Shown here: positions 52,401 through 63,711 of the stretch, one piece after another
How the letters are laid out: each line of letters starts with the position of its first letter
Position numbering within the stretch: the first letter of the stretch is position 1
Assembly (NCBI GenBank): GCA_030562195.1
Contig: JAUJPP010000003.1
Location: 12,741,398-12,805,397, forward strand
Reading direction: 5' to 3'
From: Nipponacmea schrenckii
Lineage: Eukaryota > Mollusca > Gastropoda > Lottiidae
Length of the DNA: 64,000 nucleotides
The notes under the pieces: generated by a model
Told to the model about the DNA's origin: nothing
The model's input: only the letters and a program-made list of their open reading frames with translations
Database searches by the model: none
Position numbers and translations under genes: made by a program

Positions 52401-53967
52401 CACTGTGTCTGTAATTCTCTGCTTATTTGCCCCTAGTTTTAGTTTTTACTTAAAAGCATAATTTAGATTATATAGAGTTTAGTGAGGTATATGGATGATA
52501 AATTAAGAAAATGAATTATTAGTACCAATATGTCTAATATAATTATAGAATCACTCTATTTACTGTAGTAGAATAGTCAGTTTAACTATTAAATATGATA
52601 AATAGCTGTTGGTGGTCAACATTTTATCAAAGTTAAAAACATGAAAGTAGTTTATAAAGATATATGGTTGATTTAATTTGTGACACCCCATCACTCCATA
52701 AATAAGTAGAAAAACTTGAAAACAGTATGAAAGCAAGTAGTAGTGCTATAGGTAGAGAGATAACGTAGATAACGAAGAAATGTAATAGAGATGATTGAAT
52801 TTAAATAGTAAATGCCAAATATATTTATATTTCAAAGTATCTAATTTCTAATATATTAAAAGAAAAAATTGGAATCTTGACAGACTTCTATCATCATTTA
52901 ACGAGATACATGTACCTTTTTCTCATATCCACATTGGCTGCCATTTGATATGGGCATACACATCAATATATTTAGTTTTCAAACTGATAAAAAAATGTTT
53001 CAGTATTAAATGTGTAAGAAATGTCCAGTTCCTTTTCAATTAAATAGGTACTATTCAATTTGAAAGTTAAAGAGATTTAGCTTCTATCAGGTGAATCAGA
53101 AATTCAGCTTTATTAGATAGAAAGCAAATATTAAGAAAATTGTGTCTCATTGAGAATACATGTTAGCATCAGTTCATTTTTTTACAGATTTCATTTGGGG
53201 GGAAAGCATAGCTTTGAATTTGTATTCCAGGGGCTTATTTTAAATCAAAAAAACATTTTTCTTTTGTATTTAATCTCTGGATTCTTGACTTTGGTTCTGG
53301 TTTGGATGTCTAGCTATGTGAAATATTGTAAGAATGAATAAAACTCCTCTTCATGATTGGAATGAGAAGCAACATTTGGGGAAAGAAGTTGAGGAATTCA
53401 ATTTGGTTAGGAATCTTCAGGCATCAGCTGGAAGGAAATAGTTTGATGAAATTAAAATGCCTTGCAACATTGAAGATGAGATGATAGAGGTCTGGTGTTA
53501 GTGATTGTACGATAGTTGATATTTTAATCAGGATTCTAGTCCACTATAACTTGACATATCAAGTCTGTATGATTCCTATTTAAATATTGACATCTCTATC
53601 ACTGCTAACTTTGTTCCTCATTTATTGACTTAATCTTCTTCTATTTCAACATTCATCATGTTTTATACACAAAAAATAGCAGCAGTTTGGAAATCTTATT
53701 ATTAATGATTCATGTGGAAAATTGATTTTGTTTGAAGTTTGATAATGATGGTGTTCTCAAGTCAGACAATCAATCTTATGTTAAAATAAACATTGTCTTT
53801 TATCACTTAAAATTATTTTCTAATTCTGATTATTGATTACTAATTAGAATAAAAAAAATGTCTATAAATCTATAATTCAACAATTTGTCTGTTACTATGA
53901 TCGGTGGCAAAAAACTGTTTGCTTAGTTTTTGTAGACCACATATACTTTATACACATTTGAACAATT
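49412..53967. other. Intergenic, no gene recognised
   Basis: Upstream flank of the lectin receptor, so its promoter should lie near 49.4-49.7 kb, though no element is distinctive. The rest is AT-rich. An open stretch of about 55 codons at 50,535-50,700 was considered and rejected. No ASCC3 3' exon was found here. Confidence 0.45.
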
Positions 53968-54855
53968 CTACTTGAATTGACTGGAATTTTGAACAACCAA
54001 CTGATTGAATTGACTGGAATTTTGAACAACCAACATGAATTGACTGGAATTTTGAACAACCAACTTGAATTGACTGGAATTTTGAATAACCAACTTGAAT
54101 TGACTGGAATTTTGAACAACCAACTGATTGAATTGACTGGAATTTTGAACAATCAACTTGAATTGACTGGAATTTTGAACAACCAACTTGAATTGACTGG
54201 AATTTTGAACAACCAACTGATTGAATTGACTGGAATTTTGAACAACCAACTGATTGAATTGACTGGAATTTTGAACAACCAACATGAATTGACTGGAATT
54301 TTGAACAACCAACTTGAATTGACTGGAATTTTGAATAACCAACTTGAATTGACTGGAATTTTGAACAACCAACTGATTGAATTGACTGGAATTTTGAACA
54401 ATCAACTTGAATTGACTGGAATTTTGAACAACCAACTGATTGAATTGACTGGAATTTTGAACAACAGACTTGAATTGACTGGAATTTTGAACAATCGACT
54501 TGAATTGACTGGAATTTTGAACAATCAACTTGCATTGACTGGAATTTAGAACAACCAACTGATTGAATTGACTGGAATTTTGAACAACAGACTTGAATTG
54601 ACTGGAATTTTGAACAACCAACTGATTGTTAATTGACTGGAATTTTGAACAATCAACTGATTGAATTGACTGGCATTTTGAACAACCAACTGATTGAATT
54701 GACTGGAATTTTGAACAACCAACTGATTGAATTGACTGGAATTTTGAAAAACCAACTGATTGAATTGACTGGAATTTTGAACAACCAACTGATTGAATTG
54801 ACTGGAATTTTGAACAATCAACTTGAATTGACTGGAATTTTGAACAATTAACTGA
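53968..54855. repeat. 30/33-bp minisatellite, about 28 units
   Basis: The units read (tga)ttgaattgactggaa, then ttttgaacaaccaac; 30-bp and 33-bp forms alternate. Because both lengths are multiples of three, long frames stay open on the + strand (LTGILNNQL(I)E repeats) and in three minus-strand frames (VQNSSQFK, CSKFQSIQ and FKIPVNSS repeats). A block of eight units (249 bp) is duplicated within the array (compare 54,001-54,175 with 54,250-54,424). No host gene structure surrounds it. Confidence 0.95.
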
Positions 54856-55200
54856 TTGAACTGACTGATATTTTTTACAACTGACTGATTCAATTGACTG
54901 GCATTTTGAACAAACAACTGATTATACATTGACACCTCTTTGAACAACCAAACAACTGAATTGACTGGCATTTCTAACAATCAAATGACTAAATTTGATG
55001 GCAATCTGAAATAACCAAATGGCTGTATTAATTGGCATTTTGATCAACCAAACTACCAATCCAAAGGTCTGAATTTACTGGAATTTTGAACAAGCAATGG
55101 CTGAATTTACTGATATTTAAACCACATGACTGAATTGACTGGCATGTTCAGCAGCCAAATGACCGAATTTACTGGCATTTTTCAACACTGGTTTTTGAAA
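54856..55200. repeat. Degenerate flank of the minisatellite
   Basis: Diverged units (ctgactgattcaattgactggcattttg, actgaattgactggcat, gaccgaatttactggcattttt) continue with irregular spacing and many changes, as expected for the older edge of an array growing from its other side. Confidence 0.75.
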
Positions 55201-57983
55201 CTCTGGAACTTTGAAAAACATTCTCTCTCATAACAAACAACCAACTAGTTTTATATTCTTACCTGTAGGCTTTTTTATTGATTAGACCAGGTTTTAGTTG
55301 AATTGATTGATTAGATTATTTCGTAAGTTGACATGACATGAAATAAAATTTTCTAATATTTTTATTGACAATGTTTGGTGTGATTCATTTATAGAACATC
55401 TGTTATAATAGAAATATTTTAAGCTCTAAAAATTCACTCAACAAAACTGCTACTACCTTGATTATCATTTGATTTTAATTAATAATGTAATAAAAGTAGA
55501 ATAATTCCTACTTATTTTGATAACTTTTATTTATAGTCTGAGATATCAAAATCTGTCAAATCGGGTACAACAGAAAAAATTGGACTAATAATTTGATAAT
55601 CTTAATGTATTCCTGTTTGTAGCAAGAGTAAGATATGACAGAAGAGTGACTAGTAAATAAATGAATTGATATTTTCAAGTAGAGAAGTGTGCTGTTTGAT
55701 ATCAAGTTACCTTCCAGTAAATAGATTAACAAACATCAATTAGTTTTCAAGTCTGTTTAAGATTATTTTCTAGTGGACCAATTGAGAGTTTATTAAGTTA
55801 AAAGAGGAAGTTCATCAAACCAGGAAACTAAAGACATGATTGAAGGATGTGATAGATTACTACGGCTTCTAGTTGCTAATTATTTCATAATTTATAGGTT
55901 AAGCAATTTTTATTGTTAAGCCAATGTACACCAAGATCATCGATTTATCTATTATTGGTAAGGAATAAGAAAATCATTGAAAAAAAAATATATCTTATGA
56001 TATAAAATATAAAAAAAAATATCAAAATATGGTTTGAAGTCAAATTGCTTATTTTTTAATTGAAGTTTGATGTGAACTTTTATATATATTTATCAATGTA
56101 TTAAAAGCATACCTGAAAATTACCTATTGCTATTTTCAAATATACAATTTTTTATAGCTATTTGCTGGTATTTCACTAAAATTTAATTATTGGTTTCAAA
56201 TGATATGGCCATTAATCAAATTAGCCCTCAAGAACCATGTTGAAAATAAATTATTTTAGAGTTTTTCATGGATGTGTTTGCTTGTTAAGTTGAAGTATTT
56301 CAATAAAACACAGTTATTAGAACTATTCCTCTATCAGTCAATTTTTTAAAACTGCACATTCTATCAGAATTCACATTCTCTATGCATGTTTCAGATATTA
56401 ACTAGTTGTTAACGTAGTTGAGGTATTCTGCGTAATAAGTTTGTATGATGTCTTTGAACTAATATTTGGCACTATGTCTAGAAATAATTCTATCTTTCAA
56501 CAATCCCTCTTATCAGGTTAAAAACAGGCAGAATGGAGCCAACATACTACTACATGTATAGATTTCACATAACAATGTTGTTGTATACAAATAAAATAGG
56601 TACATGGTAACCTTTTAATGATTTTGATTGATAGACTTACAAAACTGTATCATCTGATCACAATTATCCTCATATGCTTATCTTTTTTGTTTACAAATTT
56701 GTGAATCAACCAATCTGAGTAAAGCTTTCTGTATGAATGCACCTTATAAAGTTTAGGCAAAATAGCCAAAATAACATGTCAAAATAGTTGCAATTTTCTC
56801 ATAATGGAGTTACATTAAGAATGCACTTTGAATGTTCTTTTGATATTTCTCATTTGCCTTTACTGATATGTTACTTTTTTAAGATATGTGAAGATTTGTT
56901 GTTTACTCAGACAAGACCTATCTGAAACTAAATATTTGTAAATTTAAAAGATGGTCTGGTATGCCCTTAGAATTTTTGTTATCATGATGGAGCAAACATT
57001 GATTTGTTCTCAGGCTAACAATTTTCTACCTATTTCTACTTCCTTATTAACTTACCTCCATTTATTCTGGTTATGACTGATTCAGGGTCTAATTTATGCG
57101 TGAAAGCATTGAAAAATGCAAAATATGTAAAACGTCCATTGACAAAAAATTTCATTCATTACAAACCAGTTCTATTTTCATATTTCATTTAAAATTTAAA
57201 ATTCTAATCTTCGTACAAAGAACAATTGAAATGTACTCAATAATATAAAGATATACAATGGAAGCTGTAGTAAATGTTAAAATTAACCTACCTTAATCTG
57301 TAGTGTAAGGAAGTTTATAGGATATTGAAGCAGGTAAACTGATCTACCTGACTTATTTTACTACAGCTGGTAAACTTGAAATTCTGCCAGACAACTTAGT
57401 TTTTCAACTTGATTTCTATTTACGCAAGATGTTATGATGCTGTATGTATAATCGTGCCAGAGTTTCTGGCTTGATTCCATGCTGCCATTTTTTTTGTAGT
57501 TCAACCTCGACTGGAAGGTTAGGAGGCTGTGGAATTGTTCTAGCTGCCATCTTTACATAATATATGTCAGACACGTAGTGCATGATGTTTATTGATAACA
57601 GTCAACATTATGTTGTTTATATATACATCACATAATTTCATCCACATTTTATACTTGGTACCTATTAGGCCTATCTTATTTATACTGCCATCAAAATATG
57701 TTTTTACCTGAATGTATCTTATTTGTATTTCCCCACAAATTCAGCATTAAAAGGCCATATTCTAAGCAATGCATATAATACAAAGAGATTGTACAATTCT
57801 GCATTAAACAATCTAATCAGTACAGGACTGATGAGAAGTTTTTCTGGGATCATTTTTTGACTGTGTATGTTTTTGTGATGATAAATAATTTGTTTAACTG
57901 TTTCACAGCTTTGAACTAGGTGTGATTGAGGGAAAAGTACGATCTTGACTTTACATTTAAGCACTGCCTTTTGAAAATATTAA
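55201..57983. other. Intergenic, no gene recognised
   Basis: AT-rich DNA. An 81-codon minus-strand open frame at 57,719-57,964 ends next to the Penelope leader. It has no recognised domain and could be part of another repeat. Confidence 0.45.
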
Positions 57984-58465
57984 AGTTGGGTCCCCTCATT
58001 AATTAGAGCCAAAGTAAGGTCACTAATTGATTAATTGGGGTTTCTAATGAATAATCCATGTAAACGCTAAATTTAGACTCCATGATTGTTCACGTGACCA
58101 AATGACGTCATATGAATGAAGGTGTATAAGAATTGAGTTTGTATTTTATTATTAGTGAGTTAAAACTTATTTAAATTAGTTCATAATGTTTTACAAAGTG
58201 ATATTGAAACGTTTTATTGCCTTTTGCTAGAGATAATAAATGCCAAAATTTGACATGGTTGTTGTGGAAAATATTAAGGAATGTGGGCAAGTACGAATGC
58301 GTGCATACTTAACAACCACGGCGTCCGGTTATGTACCAAATTAACAGACTGGATGATCAAAAAAAAGATCACCGACATTTGAGACTTGACGTACATACCT
58401 ATGGTAGTACCCTAACGAGGGAAATCCCGTCATAATTAGCCTAATTACGACTTAATTTAGGACTT
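57984..58465 (+). mobile_element. Penelope-associated leader copy B
   Basis: Near-identical to copy A at 12.6-13.3 kb apart from an internal deletion of about 70 bp. It carries the ATGACGTCAT palindrome (58,102-58,111), CACGTG and tataag motifs. It runs directly into the GIY-YIG frame with no reverse transcriptase between. Confidence 0.75.
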
Positions 58466-59056
58466 GTGGGACCATCTGGTATTTTTCCCAGTAATAAGAA
58501 CACCTCTACCTCTATTGATATAAGTATTGCTGGTCCAACGGATTGTATTCCTTTTATATCAACTTACAATCCAACCCAAAAGGAATTTTTTCCTTTTACT
58601 ATTTTTAATAGTAAAAGTATATTATCTTCAAATGATAACCTTACTAAATGTTTTGATGGAGTCAAATTCATCAGTAGTAAAAGACAGCCCCCTAATTTGA
58701 AGAAAATATTAACTAGTGCTAAATATTATAATAATACCTCATATTCCACATCTTACTGTGGAAAATCTGCTTGCAAATTGTGTAATCAAATGATTATTGG
58801 AAATACTTTTACCTTCAAAAATGTTAATTTTAATTTCAAAATTAATAGTAACATGGACTGTAACAGTCGAAATTTAATATACGTACTAATTTGTAACAAT
58901 TGCAATGATATATATATTGGGGAAACGGGTGGACCTCTAAACCTCCGAATGAACAACCATATATACTTATATATATATATTTATATGAAATATGAAAAAA
59001 TCCAGGATAATCTTCCAGAGTGCTCTACGTGCACATCCACGGAGCTTTATAGATGA
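58466..59056 (+). pseudogene. Penelope-like element fragment: linker and GIY-YIG endonuclease, no reverse transcriptase
   Basis: The open frame shows the Penelope C-terminal order: RQPPNLKKIL, a Cys motif (CGKSACKLCNQM), DCNSRNLIYVLICNNCNDIY, the GIY-YIG motif IYIGETGGPLNLRMNNH, then decay into a (TA)n tract at about 58,963-58,985 (IYLYIYIYM). The domain would nick target DNA for retroelement insertion. The reverse transcriptase is missing, there is no ATG at the 5' end of the frame (it opens at GTG), and the catalytic C-terminal half of the nuclease is lost, so this is a dead fragment or a non-autonomous derivative. Confidence 0.82.
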
Positions 59057-59091
59057 TTAGAAAAAGAACAATTTCACATAAACATTAAGTT

Positions 59092-59140
59092 TTCTCAACA
59101 GTCTGTTTCGTAGTAGATTTGCTACCACTCGTCAGGAGAA
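59092..59140 (-). ncRNA. Type I hammerhead ribozyme of a Penelope-like element
   Basis: Read on the minus strand from 59,140: stem I strand TTCTC, core CTGACGA (59,135-59,129), stem II GTGGTAG / CTACTAC (59,128-59,122 and 59,116-59,110; one G-T pair) with loop CAAAT, core GAAA (59,109-59,106), a three-base-pair stem III (ACA/TGT including the A15.1-U16.1 pair, loop GAC), cleavage base U after GU, and stem I strand GAGAA (59,096-59,092). All invariant core bases are present. Penelope-like elements are known to carry such ribozymes in their terminal repeats. It lies about 65 bp 3' of the minus-strand GIY-YIG frame, as expected. Confidence 0.85.
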
Positions 59141-59204
59141 CAAGACGGTTTGGTTTGAAATATTGCTATGCATGCACGTGGGCACAGTAACTACACAAGG
59201 TGAA

Positions 59205-59810
59205 TTAGACGTCATTTTGTAGGAGAAATTTGCGTGAATGGCGACACGTGCTGATTAGCTCCGAATGCTTGTTTAAGGTTGATTTTTCAGGGTGACAAAT
59301 GATGAAAAACTTTTCCAGGGTACAAAGGTTACATCTTTTTGATATATTCGAGTATGATGATGAGCGTCCTAGAATTTTCCACTTTATCTTATAGTCTTCG
59401 TTGTTTTTTTTCAAAGTCCAAATAAATTTACCGAGTTCGGTGCTGTTTTTTAATCTCTCATCTCGAAAAGATTGGCGATGGTTAGCGTATCTCGATTTAA
59501 ATTCAGTATCTGTTAGTCCGACGTAGGTTTCTTGTTTATTATTTGCACTGACTGTGGCCTGGTAAACAATGCTGCGGGCCCGACATTCACCATTTAGTGG
59601 ACAGTCTTGCTTCTGACGGCAGTTGCATGGTTTATTATCATTTACTTTACGGATCGTTCTTGTCGCAGCATTATGTGAGTCGATCAGGTTTTCTGTTAAT
59701 GATTGGTCGTAATATATGATCGGGTGGGAAACAGCTATCAATTAACTTTAAGAATTGTCTTCCGATATTGGTTCTCACGTTATTATCATACGGAGGATTA
59801 AACCACGTTA
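59205..59810 (-). pseudogene. Second Penelope-like GIY-YIG fragment (opposite strand, frameshifted)
   Basis: Main frame 59,205-about 59,700: IDSHNAATRTIRK, CNCRQKQDCPLNGECRA, SIVYQATV, ETYVGLTDTEFKSRYANHRQ (GIY-YIG), TELGKFIWTLKK, KRCNLCTLEKFFI and CRHSRKFLL, the order of the Neptune/Poseidon-type Penelope C-terminus. Upstream, in another frame, WFNPPYDNNVRTNIGRQFL and LIDSCFPPDHILRPIINR are the segment that normally joins the reverse transcriptase to the endonuclease. The two frames are separated by a small deletion near 59,695 that removes the usual SYSCM-like piece. No reverse transcriptase core remains. It differs clearly from the plus-strand fragment, so two Penelope lineages are present. 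Confidence 0.88.
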
Positions 59811-59848
59811 TTCAAATGATAACCTTACTAAATGTTTTGATGGAGTCA
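59811..59848 (+). repeat. 38-bp direct repeat of 58,627-58,664
   Basis: Perfect copy of a piece of the plus-strand Penelope frame (ttcaaatgataacc ... gatggagtca), placed exactly where the minus-strand fragment stops. Confidence 0.95.
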
Positions 59849-61330
59849 TTATATAGTATATATATATACTTAAAAGGTCCAGTTTATTGGCACTCTCTCA
59901 TCAAATATATGTATATATATATATATATAAGTTGAATTACTTGAATAACATGAGAATGAGCAAATTTAATTTAATTACTTTCTATAACATGAGAATGAGC
60001 AATTTTAAGTGTTTTCAGGTCAATACTGATTTCTGAAATGTGATGAAGATCTATATATATGTAACTTATGACAGCATTGCACATTGATATGACCGTGATC
60101 CAATGATCACATGTCTCAAAGTCTCCAATAGAATGCATTAGTTTTTCTTTGAAATCGTGTTGCACAGAATTGTGAGAAAAAGTCTAAGATTAACATTGGA
60201 GAGATCAAATCTGGTTTCCTGGTAATTTTTCATCAGACACAATATATTGAAGGGTAGCTGTACAGTATGTTTATATCAATGCAGATTCAAGCCTAAGTTT
60301 ATATGTGTATCTATATATATATATAAGAAAACATTTACATCATTACTAACCTAGATATTACCACTAGCAAGGTAAATGTCAGTATTATTGTCGTTTGTAT
60401 GCGTAAATTCCTTTCGTTGTAAAAACAGTTACTTTCTTATCTCTTTTACCTCTAAATCAGCTGATGTAGTCGTTAGCCAAATTCTTCCAGTGCCAAATGT
60501 CAAAGAACAATATCTTTAGTAGAACAATATCATTATAATGGGGTGAGATACAGTCCAGATTCAAATCAAGGCATTACACAAGATACTGCAGATTATGGAA
60601 ATAGGACATCTCCAAAAACAGAACATGTGTCAATTATTTCATCATTTAAATTTTTCTACTGATTTCAAATGATATTCTAAAGAGTAGCTAACTTAGTTAA
60701 ATGTTTGTTTGCATGTAACTTTTAATCAGTTTGACATTAATCCATCCATAATGAAAATAATGATTGAATCATGGGAATACCAACTCTGCTAAAATTACAG
60801 AAAATAATTCAGGTCATTACAAATTTTATTATAAAATTTTATTGTAAGATATAAAACATATTAAAATTATAATAATGTACAGCCAGTGAGAAGGGAAACA
60901 ATTAAAAAATATACATAAAAATTATTTTTTCTAATGCATCATTCATATGGAATGCAAAGCTTAGCAAAACAACAGAAAAGCATTTTGCATTATATCTGCT
61001 ATTTTTACAAGCTTTTTGCGATTTTATGGGTTTCTGCTTACTGTATTTAACAGTTCTGTTTAACATGTTGTCTGTAGGCATAAGCTTATTGATAAAGAAA
61101 CAAACAAAATTCTAAAAATGTATGTTACAGATCAAATACAACTTATATTGCTGCATTTAAACATTTAAGTTATCTGATTACTCAGCACACATCACTATGC
61201 ACAATCGAAATCTTTTGAATGTGAATAAATTTTGGTCGCTTGTCTCAGTTGATTAAATCAATCCTTTTGTTTGTGTGTAAGTGAACTAAAAGTATTACTA
61301 ATCTAATACATGTATTAAGAGAACAGTCAC
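59849..61330. other. Intergenic, (TA)n tracts, 3' flank of the downstream receptor
   Basis: Short (TA)n tracts near 59,860, 59,910-59,928 and 60,312-60,323; otherwise AT-rich with no gene. The right part should include the 3' UTR of the minus-strand receptor. Confidence 0.45.
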
Positions 61331-63711
61331 CTAACCATCCACAGATTCATATAATTCATTTTCAGTTATTATCATTTCAGGGTACTTATTGTCAACCTTG
61401 TATGAACAGGATTTTGTACTTGGTACTTTTACTTTTTCACATTTATCTGAATTGTTCAATAATTTGGAATCACTGAGACTTCTTGATGAGGATGATGATT
61501 TTGATCTTAATTCCACAATACCGTCATCTTGATTGGAACTTTGTCCATTTGGATCTTTTATATCTGGTTCCCTTGTGTCATTGACATCATTGTTATCAGA
61601 ATTATCTAGTATCATAATTTCTAGATTGCCCAAATTTTCACCATCCTGAAATTTTTTGGCTTTTAAATCTAACTTTGGACTTTCTTGAGAAAATGAGATC
61701 TTAGGGGAAAGAACATTTTCAAGATGGTTATAGGTGTCTTCTTCATTATCATTTACAATTTCATAATCATAATGTCTACTCTCTAATAATACAGATTGAT
61801 TGTCTACAGTGTGAGAAGAATTTGCACTCTTATGATTAGCTGTCGCCATTTGTAATTCCAATTGAAAGTTTGAATATCTCTCTGTTTGTTCAGTAGAAGT
61901 TTGATCTATTTGTGTATTTGACTTTCTGTCATCAGAGTCAGATGTTGTAGTTAAATCAACCGATTCTTGTTTGAGAGGAGGTGGTTTGGAAGGTAGATTT
62001 GGTACTATTGGTTCGGGCTTGTCTTTACATATCATATAATACTCTGGGATTTCACAAAACTCATAATCTTCTTCACCTGGCTTGGATTCTGAAACTAATT
62101 CATTATAAATTTTTTAAAGGTGTCACTGAAGACGATACTGATAATGATAATATTCATTTGTAAAGCGCTAAATGTCTACATCACTGAGGGGCAGTCATTT
62201 TTCTACTCTAAACTCTCATTTTATTGCAGTCCTATGTTTCAGGCTAAAGCTTTTCTTGATTAGTGACTGCAGTGCACAAGACTGGTAAAGCTTACTCTAA
62301 GTATTTGTATATGTCATATAATATGATATAATTTGATGATTTTTCTGACTTTAAGGTCTATATTACAAGTAATTTAACATGCTAACAATTTACTTAACAA
62401 TAGTGAACTCAACTTTAACCCTGTGCCAGTGCCTTCTGTTGAACAGTAACTTGTTACTTTCAACCACCCTAATCTCGAACCATGAGTACTTACCCAGTTT
62501 TATAAGATGTCGCAAAAGATAATTGTTTATTCGTATATTTTTCATTAGTTTGTTGATTCTACCTTTCTTAAGAATGAACTATGTAATTTTGTGTACTTAC
62601 GCTTGGCACATTTTATCTCTGATGTTTTTTCTGGGATAACCTCTGATACTTTCTCAGGAAAATCTTTCTTTTGTCTATATTTTCTGTTTTTAGAAAGTGG
62701 TATAAAGTAATGATAAATGTAGCTGTACAAGTGTTAAACAATATACATCATAATACAAAATTATCCTAATTTTATTGAAAGTTGACATTTTTGACAAGTT
62801 TAATGCAGCCATTTCGGCATCTTAGATAAATTTCTTTAAGCTATTATATGTAGGACTTTGTGAGAATAATAATATTCAAAGTCAAATGTTTTACCAATAT
62901 TCAGGTGTAAGTAAATCAGAAAAAAATTCTTTTAGACACCCGGAGTCATTACAGTCATTACCTACATAATATGCATGTATGCTCAACTTCCCAAACTATA
63001 CAGCATCTGACATTTAAAGTGGATGGGTATAAATTTTTCTTGATGATCATTTTATCATTATCTTTTCAAAAGTAATTATCATAGTCAGTAAGTAGGTCAA
63101 TGAAAGAAAGTGAAATGAGTTGTCTTAAGTAATAACAGACTACAGACCTTAAAGTTGTTATGTATAATAAAAATAAGTAAAAACTATAATATAAAGTACC
63201 TGTAGAATATAACGTAAAATAGTATTGAAAAAAGTATCATCGTGGTACCAATTACAGTTAATATCAACCCGATATTGATACCTGAAAAATGGATATAACT
63301 AGATACATTTTTAGAATGTAGACCACCTGTATTACTGCTTATTATATCTATGCAATAAATGAATTAGATGAATATTTTAAGACTTACAATTTGTAACTTT
63401 CAAGTGATTCTTATGAAATAAAGATTACTATAAAAACTTGTTAAAAATCTTAATAGTGAGAGTGAAAATGCTTTCTTTTGAAAGTTAGGATGCTAGTACT
63501 TTAAAGACTTTTTATAAAAAAGCTGTATGACGACCTAATGACACTATAAATACAAAATATTTAAATATCTTACCACTTGTCTTATTGTTGGTTTTATCGA
63601 CAGGGACAGGAAGTGGTATTTGATCATTTAAAGTGGAGTTTTCCTTCTCTATTTCCACCATACTAGGATGTGTAATTTCAGTTGATTTATATGTACACGT
63701 TAATTTTATAT
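61331..63711 (-). CDS. 3' part of a single-pass membrane receptor with a long cytoplasmic tail (5' end beyond window)
   Basis: Exons in gene order: 63574-63711, 63200-63281, 62601-62683, 61331-62088; frames join without a break (about 354 codons). The first visible exon encodes the end of an ectodomain (IKLTCTYKS) and a Thr/Pro stalk with NST, NNKT sites; the next is a TM helix (INIGLILTVIGTTMILFSIL). A basic juxtamembrane stretch (RKYRQKK) and a tail of about 280 residues follow. The tail has tyrosine motifs (EDYEFCEIPEYYMIC, HYDYEIVND, NELYESVDG), a proline motif (PNLPSKPPPLKQ), and Asp/Ser/Asn-rich segments. The function is unknown, but the tyrosines and PxxP suggest signalling adaptor binding. 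The TM exon enters in phase 1 and leaves in phase 2, as in the lectin receptor at 44-49 kb, so it may be a relative. Confidence 0.8.

Noticed and set aside
53948..54621. Long minus-strand open frames of 195 and 217 codons
   Set aside because: They are products of the 30/33-bp minisatellite; several frames are open at once and there is no start context, splice structure or non-repeat domain.
57719..57964. Minus-strand 81-codon open frame
   Set aside because: No recognised domain, AT-rich surroundings, next to a retroelement leader; not enough to call a gene.
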